Notes under the pieces: generated by a model
The model's database searches: none
What the model saw: the letters and a program-made list of their open reading frames with translations, nothing else
What the model was told of the DNA's origin: nothing
In this document: one piece after another, positions 15,418-23,068 of the stretch
Layout: each line of letters opens with the position of its first letter
How positions within the stretch are numbered: position 1 is the stretch's first letter
Position numbers and translations under genes: made by a program
NCBI GenBank assembly: GCA_034430175.1
Contig: DAOUFI010000032.1
Span: forward strand, 124,001-188,000
DNA length: 64,000 bases
Direction: 5' to 3'
Origin: UBA6107 sp034430175
GTDB lineage: Bacteria > Chloroflexota > Anaerolineae > Anaerolineales > Anaerolineaceae

Positions 15418-17934
15418 TCAGCAAAGGCTGTGGCTTTCGCGGGCGATGATCTCGTCCTGTAGTTCCTTGCCGATGACGGTGAAGTAGGCGTTGTAACCGG
15501 TCACGCGTACCAGCAGGTGGCGGTAGTCCTCAGGATGCTTCTGGGCTTCCCGTAGCATGGCAGCGTCAAGGATGTTGATTTGCAGCGCGGAACCGCCATT
15601 CTCGATGTAACCCTTAATGAAGGCTTTGAATTTCTCCTTGTGTTCAGGATCACGCAGAAGTGTGGGGTTGAAGGTGATGGTATGGCTGGCGCCGTTGGGA
15701 AGCAGGTTCAGGTATTCTTCCCAATCACCTTTACCGTTGGCAGCTTTGCCGCCCATGGCCTTGCCTACCGAATTGACATTGGCGGTCGGGCCTTTGATAT
15801 CGGTACCGTCGGAGGGGCAGATGGCATTGGAGAGGAATTTGCCCTTGGCACGCCCGTCCGGGCTGGCGGGGAGGATGTCAGAATAGGCAATCCAGTAGTT
15901 CCAGCTCAGCATACCGGGGCGGAACTGGCGGTTGGTCGATTTCGTTTTGTACTTCCAGGTTTCTTCCGTCCACAGTTCCATCACCTGGCTGGCCATTGCG
16001 TCGCCGGCCTCGTCGTCTCGTCCGTACTTGGGGGCTTTGTTGCGGGCGATGGTCTGGAGTTTCTCGTGGCCGACCCAGTTGTCGCGCAGGGCCTGGACGA
16101 GTTCGTCCATGGTACAAACATTTTTATCGTAGACCAGGTACTTAACGGCGAGCAGTGAATCGACGGTGGTCGCGTAGGTGACGGCCTCAATAGTAACAAA
16201 GCCCAGTTCAGCGCCGCCTTCGTTTATATCCATCGCCTTCTCAGCGCAGCCTTTAGTTAGGCAGGAGAGGTAGGGGGTCGGGAAGTAGCGCGCGCGAACA
16301 GATTCAGAAAGCTCGTAAAGCTCCACACTGCGTCTCACAATGGATTTGGTCTGCAAGGCATACGCCTGCCAGAATTGCTCCCAGGTGGCGAGGTTTCGCG
16401 GTTCGCCGGTGGGTTCGCCGACCAGTTTCTGTGGTTCGGCTTTGCCGGTGATCGAATCCACGTAGGGGAACATGTCATAACCGCCGGTGAGGGTCAGCTC
16501 AATGGCCTTCAACAGGTTCAGATTGTTATCCACAGTGCCTGAGCGGTCGTTGCCGGACATGGTGTTTTCCAGGCAGCCGACCGGGGCGTAATCGAAGACG
16601 GTGTTTTCGTTGATGTATCTCTCGACACCGGCCTTGCGCGCTTCGAGCATCATGCCGGCCATGGAGCGCTCATCGAAGTTGAGCAGGAAGGGAGCGCCCT
16701 GACTGGAGGAGACCATATCCACTACTTTATCGAGCAGCTTCTCGGGAGAGCCGCGGTGCAAACGTACGTTGGGCTTGGGCTCGAGGATGGGAGTCATCTC
16801 GTCGATGACTTCCAGGACGGCGTAGGTCAGGTCGTTGGTCATGTCCCTACCGCCCGCGCCCATCCCACCGATGGTCAGCAGTTGGCCATAACCGGCGGTA
16901 ACTCCGGCGGGGCCGGTCTTGATCATGGCGTCGTAGGCATAATTACATTTGACCCAGAAGCACTTGAGCAGCTCCTTGCCGAATTCGCGGTCCATGCCCT
17001 CGTTGAGGGATTTTTGCCACAGCGGGTGCATGTACTGGTCGAAGCGCCCGAAGGAGGTACCCGGGCCGGGATAATTCTCATCGGACATAACGAGCATATG
17101 GCTCAGCCATAGTGTTTGTAGCGCCTCCCAGAAAGTTTGCGGAGCTTCCCAGGGAACGCGGTCCAGGTTGGCGGCCATTTGTTGCATTTCTTCCTGACGA
17201 GTCTTGGAGGCTTCATTCGCGGCCAGATCGCGCAGGGTTTTGGCGTATTCCTTGCCCAGCTCGGCAGGCAGCGTGCACGCGGTAAGCATGGCTCTCAATT
17301 GCGCGCCTTTCTTTCCTTTTTGCTCAGCCAGGCTGAGCGCGTCATACTTCGCCTGGATGTCAGCGTGAATGCCTTTCCAACCTTTCTTGATCACCTCGCT
17401 GTAACCCACCACGAGGTGACCGCTGGTGGCACCACAGTTGCCAAAGCCATGATTGTGATACCACAGCATGGCTTCGCGGGCACCACCCTTACCGGAGACT
17501 AGACGATCGAACTCTTTGGCTTCCTTTTTCGTCAGGCACATCGAGGTTTGCACGTTGAAACGCCCGCCGGCGATCAAGTCGCCCGGTTGTACTTCCTTGG
17601 GGACGTACTTGACCATCACCTCGCGGAGGAACCAGGCGCGCCGCTCCGGCAGGCTCATCTTCCAGAAATCCGGGCAAAGATCCACGACCTTCGCAGTCTG
17701 GTTGAATGAAGAACGGAAGGTGGGGATGTAGAAGTAAGTTTCCGGCACAATGTAAAAGGTCATTTCGTTGAACTGAAAATCCCACGGTGTGCCGGTGGTC
17801 CAGGTGGTGAACTCATTGTTCCATTTGCGCTCCACACCCTGGAAATAATAATCTCTCAGCCAACGCACGCGATTTGAGAGATTCTTCGGTTGCTTTATCG
17901 TGTACTTCGGTTTGTCGTAAGCAACGGTAACCAT
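15418..17934 (-). CDS. Glycyl radical enzyme of the pyruvate formate-lyase superfamily, substrate unknown
   Basis: 838 residues. The C-terminal radical loop RVTGYNAYF puts the radical on Gly813; the active-site thiyl is Cys454 in APVGCLENTMSG. There is one Cys, not the Cys-Cys pair of true PFL, so this is not pyruvate formate-lyase. A CxE motif (Cys454-Leu-Glu456) is present. The N terminus (WTTGTPWDFQFNE, then QTSMC and GNCGATSGH) and the segment NDRSGTVDNNLNLLKA remind me of the X-succinate synthase (benzyl/alkylsuccinate synthase) branch, but no small beta or gamma subunit genes are nearby. The gene follows the GntR gene by 3 nt and precedes the activase. The enzyme needs anoxia. Confidence 0.88.
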   Translation of the reverse strand: MVTVAYDKPKYTIKQPKNLSNRVRWLRDYYFQGVERKWNNEFTTWTTGTPWDFQFNEMTFYIVPETYFYIPTFRSSFNQTAKVVDLCPDFWKMSLPERRAWFLREVMVKYVPKEVQPGDLIAGGRFNVQTSMCLTKKEAKEFDRLVSGKGGAREAMLWYHNHGFGNCGATSGHLVVGYSEVIKKGWKGIHADIQAKYDALSLAEQKGKKGAQLRAMLTACTLPAELGKEYAKTLRDLAANEASKTRQEEMQQMAANLDRVPWEAPQTFWEALQTLWLSHMLVMSDENYPGPGTSFGRFDQYMHPLWQKSLNEGMDREFGKELLKCFWVKCNYAYDAMIKTGPAGVTAGYGQLLTIGGMGAGGRDMTNDLTYAVLEVIDEMTPILEPKPNVRLHRGSPEKLLDKVVDMVSSSQGAPFLLNFDERSMAGMMLEARKAGVERYINENTVFDYAPVGCLENTMSGNDRSGTVDNNLNLLKAIELTLTGGYDMFPYVDSITGKAEPQKLVGEPTGEPRNLATWEQFWQAYALQTKSIVRRSVELYELSESVRARYFPTPYLSCLTKGCAEKAMDINEGGAELGFVTIEAVTYATTVDSLLAVKYLVYDKNVCTMDELVQALRDNWVGHEKLQTIARNKAPKYGRDDEAGDAMASQVMELWTEETWKYKTKSTNRQFRPGMLSWNYWIAYSDILPASPDGRAKGKFLSNAICPSDGTDIKGPTANVNSVGKAMGGKAANGKGDWEEYLNLLPNGASHTITFNPTLLRDPEHKEKFKAFIKGYIENGGSALQINILDAAMLREAQKHPEDYRHLLVRVTGYNAYFTVIGKELQDEIIARESHSLC

Positions 17935-17937
17935 CTT

Positions 17938-18684
17938 TTACTCCTTTGTCGTGGATTCTTGCATGTGTGCTAACAAATGTTTTGATCCGTGCGCGAGAAG
18001 ATCGGTCATGATGCGAGCCGAATTGTCTGGTTCGTGTTGACGGATAGCAGCGATCAGGCGTTGGTGAAAAGTAAAAACCTCGTCTAAAACAGAGCTGCCA
18101 TGGCAGCCTTCGAAGAAAAGTCCGGTGAAGTGGGTGTAAACCGCGTTGAACGAATTGAGGATGAGAGGGTAGATATGGTTTTGCGAGGCCAGCGCTACCT
18201 GCAGGTGGAAATCGAAATCGAGTTTGGTAAGAGCAGCGATGTCATTTCGATCCGCAGCTTTTTCAGCCAAGGTGATCTCTTCCAGGCGGGCAAGCTGTTG
18301 GGGAGTTGCTTTTTGCGCGGCCAGACGAGCGGTTTCGGATTCGACCAACATGCGCATCTCGAAAAGGCTGTTGGTGAAAGCCGGGTCGAACTCACCCTGA
18401 TGATAACTTAGCAAAGAGGAAAGGATGGCCATCGATCCTGACTGGCGGTAATCATTCACCACCACACCACGCCGCGGTAGGATTGTCACCAGACCCTTGG
18501 CAGCCAGGTCCACCAGCGCTTCGTGCAGCACCGGGCGGCTCACACCGAGCTTCAGGGCCAGGTCGCGTTCAGCGGGAAGGTGTTCTCCTGCCTTTAACTC
18601 TCCCGAAAGGATCAACTGCTCTAAACGCGAAATACATGCGTCTTTCAGGCTTTCCACTCGCAGAGGTTGTATGGGAAGATTCAT
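17938..18684 (-). CDS. GntR-family (FadR/FCD-type) transcriptional regulator
   Basis: 248 residues from ATG 18684, preceded by AAGGA at 9 nt; a longer form from 18720 has no such site. The winged helix (GEHLPAERDLALKLGVSRPVLHEALVDLAAKGLV) is near residues 30-65, followed by an all-helical FCD ligand domain with FEMRMLVESETARLAA and conserved His residues that usually hold a metal. FCD regulators sense small carboxylates. It is the first gene of the glycyl radical operon and probably autoregulates it through the operator at 18702-18712. Confidence 0.92.
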   Translation of the reverse strand: MNLPIQPLRVESLKDACISRLEQLILSGELKAGEHLPAERDLALKLGVSRPVLHEALVDLAAKGLVTILPRRGVVVNDYRQSGSMAILSSLLSYHQGEFDPAFTNSLFEMRMLVESETARLAAQKATPQQLARLEEITLAEKAADRNDIAALTKLDFDFHLQVALASQNHIYPLILNSFNAVYTHFTGLFFEGCHGSSVLDEVFTFHQRLIAAIRQHEPDNSARIMTDLLAHGSKHLLAHMQESTTKE

Positions 18685-18701
18685 ATGATCCTTGAATAAT
18701 C

Positions 18702-18753
18702 TGGTAAAACCACCAGCCATTAATCATTATAACGAATTCTGATATAGATTCAA
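18702..18753 (-). promoter_or_regulatory. Promoter and GntR-type operator of the glycyl radical operon
   Basis: Minus strand: -35 TTGAAT (18753-18748), 16-bp spacer, -10 TATAAT (18731-18726). A perfect TGGT-AAA-ACCA palindrome at 18702-18712 lies just downstream of the expected start, matching the TGGTN3ACCA form typical of FadR-type GntR regulators. The position fits repression by the operon's own first gene product. Confidence 0.75.
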
Positions 18754-18787
18754 GTGCTTTTTGTCACAAAGATCGCAAAGAAAAAAG

Positions 18788-18810
18788 AGGGATAAAAACT
18801 GATTGTCCCT
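18788..18810 (-). terminator. Weak intrinsic terminator after kdpE
   Basis: On the minus strand AGGGA (18810-18806), a 13-nt loop and TCCCT (18792-18788) are followed by a T-rich run (18787-18776). The stem is only 5 bp, so the call is tentative. Confidence 0.4.
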
Positions 18811-18821
18811 TGAGCAAAGGT

Positions 18822-19538
18822 CTATAGCGAATCAGTTTCAGATTCCAAATCGTGAAAGCGGTATCCCACTCCCAACTCAGTGAGAATGTATTCCGGGCGG
18901 TTGGGGTCTTTTTCCAATTTACGACGCAGGTTGCTGATATTCACCCGCAGCAGGCGAGATTCATCGCCGAACTCATAGGAACTTCCCCACACTTTTTGGA
19001 TTAGCTGCCGGTGGGTGACCACCACACCTTTATTCTGCATCAGGACTGCCAGCATGTCGAATTCGGTAGGCGTGAGTGGCAAAACTTTCCCCGCCAGGGT
19101 TACCTGGTGTTTGGGAATATCCAGAGTCAGTTTACCCGCTCGCACCACCGTGTTGGAAGCGTCGAATTCATTTCGCCTCATCACCACCCGCACTCGGGCC
19201 AGTAGTTCTCCCATGCTAAAAGGTTTAGTCAGGTAATCATCAGCTCCGGTATCAAGAGCTTCGATCTTACTGTTTTCGTCGCTGCGTACCGAAAGGATGA
19301 TGATGGGTACGTTGCTCATCTCACGAACTTCGTGGGTGACCTCCACACCATCCATATCAGGCAGACCCAGGTCAAGGATAAGCAGATCGGGTTTAAAGCT
19401 GGCGAGTTTTTCGAGGGCCTCCATACCGGTGCCAGCTTCTTCAATTATGTGGTTGTAGACCTTAAAAGAAGCACGGAGAAACCGTCTGATTTCGGGTTCA
19501 TCATCCACTAATAAGATCTTACGGGTGTGACTGTTCAT
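18822..19538 (-). CDS. kdpE: KdpE, OmpR-family response regulator
   Basis: 238 residues. The receiver domain has the acidic pair DDE near residue 12, the phosphoacceptor Asp in LLILDLGLPDMDG, and Lys in DYLTKPF. The C-terminal winged helix ends ILTELGVGYRF. It overlaps kdpD by 4 nt (ATGA). It activates the kdp operon under potassium limitation; a matching 11-bp tandem repeat precedes the operon (27123-27138). Confidence 0.95.
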   Translation of the reverse strand: MNSHTRKILLVDDEPEIRRFLRASFKVYNHIIEEAGTGMEALEKLASFKPDLLILDLGLPDMDGVEVTHEVREMSNVPIIILSVRSDENSKIEALDTGADDYLTKPFSMGELLARVRVVMRRNEFDASNTVVRAGKLTLDIPKHQVTLAGKVLPLTPTEFDMLAVLMQNKGVVVTHRQLIQKVWGSSYEFGDESRLLRVNISNLRRKLEKDPNRPEYILTELGVGYRFHDLESETDSL

Positions 19539-22228
19539 TTTCCTTCCGCCTTGGTCTCGTCTGATAGCAGACAGAAACGGACGCTCAACCCCTGACCCGG
19601 CTTCGATTCGGCGCGGATCCAGCCACCATGAGCTTCGATGATCCCTTTGCAGATGGAAAGACCCAGGCCGGTGCCGCTCGATTTGCTTTGATTGGGACCG
19701 CGGTAGAACTTCGCAAAGACTTTTTCAAGTTCGTTATCCGGTAACCCATTGCCACTATCGCTGACTACAACTTCAACGGTTTTGCCGCAATTTTCTGCGC
19801 AAATCCTGATCGGTGAACCGTCTGGCGAGTATTTGCAAGCGTTATCGAGAAGATTTGTGATAACAATGGCGATTAAATTGATGTCGCAATATACAAGGTG
19901 CAGGTCATCCGGGATGATCAGCTCAAGCGGACGATCTTTAAGACGGTTTGAAAACTGCCGCACAATGGAACCGATCAAATCCTGCAAATCGCAGACCCCT
20001 AGGTTGAGTTGAACATTGCCAGATTCCAAGCGAGTCATATTCAGCAGGTTTTCGACCAGCCGATTCAACTGGTTGGCTTGATCGGTGGCAGAAGTGAGCA
20101 ACTCCAAGCGGGTGGATGCGTCCATCTTTCGTACTTTTGAATGACTATTTTCCACTTCAGTCAAAGAGGTTAATACACCAGTGATCGATGCCAGCGGTGT
20201 GCGCAGCTCGTGCGAGATCGAGTTCAATAGCGCCGACTGTAATTTTTCGGTCTTGCGAAGCATCTCGCTTTGGGCGGCTGATTCGACCAGTTCCGCGCGT
20301 TCAATGGAGAGGGCAGTCAGGTTGGCAAGCCCTTCCAGTTCAAGTCGTTGTTCGATCGGAAATGAAGGGCCATCTTCTAGTTGAAAGACGCCCAATACAC
20401 CGACAGGGCCATTTGCAGTAACGAGTGGAGTGAAGTGAAATGAAGACGCAGACAGGGTGTCTGTACCGCGTCCGCAAGGATGGGCGTGTTTGAATGACCA
20501 ATCAGCAACAGCCAGTTCGTTCTCGTCCAGCGTTACATTTGGAGCAATCGCTTTGGCTGTCAGTTTTCCATTTTCGGGTAACAGAATGACACAATCGCGA
20601 TTCATGGCAGAAACACAGGCGCTTTGAGAAATACGTAGCACTTGTTCGAGCGATACAGCTCCCGTCAAATCGCGGCTTAGGTTCAGCATGGATTGTGTTA
20701 ACTGTTCCTTGTGGCGCATGGAATCCACCTGATCGCGTAACAGGGCAGCCGATGAACTGATGATGAGGCTGACGGTAAACAACCCAGCAAAGGTAAGCAG
20801 GTATTGCGTGTCGTCCACGGTCAACCGGTAAACTGGGTTGATAAAGAACAGGTCGAAAGCCATAACACCCAAAAATGACGAAAGGATAGACGGCCCTCTA
20901 CCCAGATAGATGGCGGATAGTACCACACCAAGCAAATAAATCATCACCAGGTTGGTAGGATCGAGCACACTCTTCAATGGCAATCCAGCCAGAGTGAGAA
21001 TCACCACTAACAAAACACTGACCGCGTAACGCCATAAAGGCCGGTGGATTGGCATCCCCCCGGGGGTTGATTTCTTAGTAATGATGGATTCGCCGCTTAC
21101 CACATAAACATCGATTGAACCGCTTTCACGCATGATCTGGTCGATCACCGAACCGCGAAGCATTTCTGTGAGGCGTGGTCGATATGGTTTCCCCGCAATG
21201 ATCTTTGTTATATTGTGCTCGTGGGCAAAGGTTATAACCGTATCAGCGACAGATTCACCCGGCATCACCGAAACCTTCGCTCCCAGTTCTTCGGCTAAAT
21301 GCAAGAAACGCTGAACTCTCAAGCGGTTTTCGGAAGGCATGTGTAGATGCTGCGGAGTTTCCACGAACATCACATACCATTCGGCGTTCAGGTCTTCCGC
21401 CAGGCGGCGACCAGAGCGGATTAGCCGTTCCCCCAGCGGGTGCGAACTGATGCACACAAGAATACGTTCAGTAGCTGGCCAGGGACCAGGAATGGCTTTG
21501 TTTTGCATGTAGCTCAGCATCTGGTTATCCACCCGATCGGCAGCTCGACGCAAGGCGAGTTCTCGCAATGCGGTAAGGTTGCCTTTGCGGAAGAATTTTT
21601 CCAAGGCCCTTAATGCCTGATCAGAAATGTAGACTTTGCCATCCTTCAAACGCTGCAAGAGTTCGTCTGTGGGCAGGTCGATCAGTTCGATCTCGTCAGC
21701 TTCGTCTACCAACTGGTCTGGGATCTTTTCGCGCACTGAAACGCCAGTGATCTGCAAGACAATATCAGATAGACTTTCCAAATGCTGAATGTTGACGGTG
21801 GAATAGACATCAATCCCCGCTGCGAGGATCTCATCTACATCCTGATAACGTTTATGGTGCCGTGAACCCGGTGCGTTGGTATGGGCAAGTTCGTCCACCA
21901 ATACCAGTTGGGGGTGGCGCTTGATAACTGCATCGAGGTCCATTTCAGTCAGGTTGGTGCCACGGTAATCAATTGATTTGCGCGGGATCACATCCAAGCC
22001 GACCAACAAGGCTTCGGTCTCCTTACGCCCGTGGGTTTCGGCATATCCGACAACGACGTCGACCCCCTCTGCCAAACGTTGGTGCGCTGCTTCAAGCATG
22101 GCGTAGGTTTTACCCACACCGGCAACATAACCCAGGAAGATCTTAAGCTTTCCCCGTTTGGATTGGGCTTCTTCAGCTTGAATGCGAGCCAATAGCTCGT
22201 CAGGATCTGGTCGATTGTCTTCTCTCAT
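19535..22228 (-). CDS. kdpD: KdpD, potassium-responsive sensor histidine kinase
   Basis: About 897 residues, full length. The KdpD N-terminal domain with Walker A (GYVAGVGKT) comes first, then a Usp-like domain, four membrane helices (about residues 395-490), a GAF-like region, the HisKA box SISHELRTPLASITG, and the HATPase N, G1 and G2 boxes (LLDNACKYS, DSGNGLP, GTGLGLSI). ATG 22228 is chosen because RPDPDELL then aligns with the usual KdpD N terminus and it lies 7 nt after the kdpC stop. Sensor of K+ limitation and phosphodonor for KdpE. Confidence 0.95.
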   Translation of the reverse strand: MREDNRPDPDELLARIQAEEAQSKRGKLKIFLGYVAGVGKTYAMLEAAHQRLAEGVDVVVGYAETHGRKETEALLVGLDVIPRKSIDYRGTNLTEMDLDAVIKRHPQLVLVDELAHTNAPGSRHHKRYQDVDEILAAGIDVYSTVNIQHLESLSDIVLQITGVSVREKIPDQLVDEADEIELIDLPTDELLQRLKDGKVYISDQALRALEKFFRKGNLTALRELALRRAADRVDNQMLSYMQNKAIPGPWPATERILVCISSHPLGERLIRSGRRLAEDLNAEWYVMFVETPQHLHMPSENRLRVQRFLHLAEELGAKVSVMPGESVADTVITFAHEHNITKIIAGKPYRPRLTEMLRGSVIDQIMRESGSIDVYVVSGESIITKKSTPGGMPIHRPLWRYAVSVLLVVILTLAGLPLKSVLDPTNLVMIYLLGVVLSAIYLGRGPSILSSFLGVMAFDLFFINPVYRLTVDDTQYLLTFAGLFTVSLIISSSAALLRDQVDSMRHKEQLTQSMLNLSRDLTGAVSLEQVLRISQSACVSAMNRDCVILLPENGKLTAKAIAPNVTLDENELAVADWSFKHAHPCGRGTDTLSASSFHFTPLVTANGPVGVLGVFQLEDGPSFPIEQRLELEGLANLTALSIERAELVESAAQSEMLRKTEKLQSALLNSISHELRTPLASITGVLTSLTEVENSHSKVRKMDASTRLELLTSATDQANQLNRLVENLLNMTRLESGNVQLNLGVCDLQDLIGSIVRQFSNRLKDRPLELIIPDDLHLVYCDINLIAIVITNLLDNACKYSPDGSPIRICAENCGKTVEVVVSDSGNGLPDNELEKVFAKFYRGPNQSKSSGTGLGLSICKGIIEAHGGWIRAESKPGQGLSVRFCLLSDETKAEGK

Positions 22229-22235
22229 CACCACT

Positions 22236-22808
22236 TTATTGTAGCGCATCAAGAGCCAGGTTCAGCTTGAGAACATTGACGACTGGTTCACCGAAGATTC
22301 CGAGCCAGCGGCGGGTTGTGCATTTGTCAATCAGTGCATTTACAATATCCAAGCTCAAGTTGCGCGCTTTGGCTACCCGCGCAGTCTGATATCGGGCCGC
22401 GGCCACACTGATATCTGGATCCAAACCACTGGCAGAAGAGGTTACCAGATCGACCGGGATGGGGGCAATGTTGCCCGGGTCCGCGGCTTTGAGCGCGGCG
22501 ATGCGTTCGTTGACCTGGTTTTCAAGATCAGGGTTCAAAACACCGAAATTTGATCCACCTGATGCGGATGCGTTGTACGGACTGTCGGATGTTGCTGAAA
22601 GTCGACCCCAGAAGTATTGTGGCTGATCGAATTGCTGCCCGATCAGTTCCGACCCGACTACTTTGCCATTCATCATTATCAGGCTACCATTGGCCTGTTT
22701 GGGGAAGATCAATTGAGCCAATCCGGTAGTCAGGAGCGGATAAACAATACCACAAAGGAATGTCATCAACAGCAAGATGACAATAGCGGGTTTAATATAG
22801 GCTTTCAT
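22236..22808 (-). CDS. kdpC: KdpC, potassium-transporting ATPase C subunit
   Basis: 190 residues: one N-terminal membrane helix (IVILLLMTFLCGIVYPLL), then the KdpC periplasmic domain with the characteristic YFWGRLSAT and ASGGSN stretch, SSASGLDPDIS, and VNVLKLNLALD at the end. It overlaps the preceding small gene by 17 nt. It stabilises the KdpFABC complex and assists ATP binding by KdpB. Confidence 0.95.
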   Translation of the reverse strand: MKAYIKPAIVILLLMTFLCGIVYPLLTTGLAQLIFPKQANGSLIMMNGKVVGSELIGQQFDQPQYFWGRLSATSDSPYNASASGGSNFGVLNPDLENQVNERIAALKAADPGNIAPIPVDLVTSSASGLDPDISVAAARYQTARVAKARNLSLDIVNALIDKCTTRRWLGIFGEPVVNVLKLNLALDALQ

Positions 22809-23055
22809 TTTTTCCCTCTTTGTTATGCTTTTCTTCTGGTAGGGACAATAAAGAGTTATCGACCAAGAATTCAGAGGGGTTTTTGTTGATCCAAAGGTTA
22901 ATCAGCACGATAAAGATGCCAATTAATCCGATTGTGATCCATTCATTATCTACCTCGGGTACTTTCAGATTTTGAACCCAAACCATCGCAAATATCAAAA
23001 GGCCCAGTAGTGTGAGTGGAATCAGCCAATGAATGATCGAAATGAATTTTTTCAT
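22792..23055 (-). CDS. Small two-helix membrane protein encoded between kdpB and kdpC
   Basis: 87 residues from ATG 23055, with GAGGAA 6 nt upstream. Two hydrophobic helices (about residues 9-28 and 40-56) are separated by a short acidic loop; the C-terminal tail is charged and rich in Lys/Glu/Asn. It overlaps kdpC by 17 nt, so it is translationally coupled within the operon. It matches none of KdpA, B, C or F as I know them. A role as an accessory subunit or assembly factor of the pump is only a guess from position. Confidence 0.72.
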   Translation of the reverse strand: MKKFISIIHWLIPLTLLGLLIFAMVWVQNLKVPEVDNEWITIGLIGIFIVLINLWINKNPSEFLVDNSLLSLPEEKHNKEGKNESLY

Positions 23056-23068
23056 TTTTTCCTCAATA

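Noticed and set aside
15418..17934. Pyruvate formate-lyase (pflB) as a name for the glycyl radical enzyme.
   Set aside because: True PFL has two adjacent active-site cysteines; here there is one, with a CxE motif.
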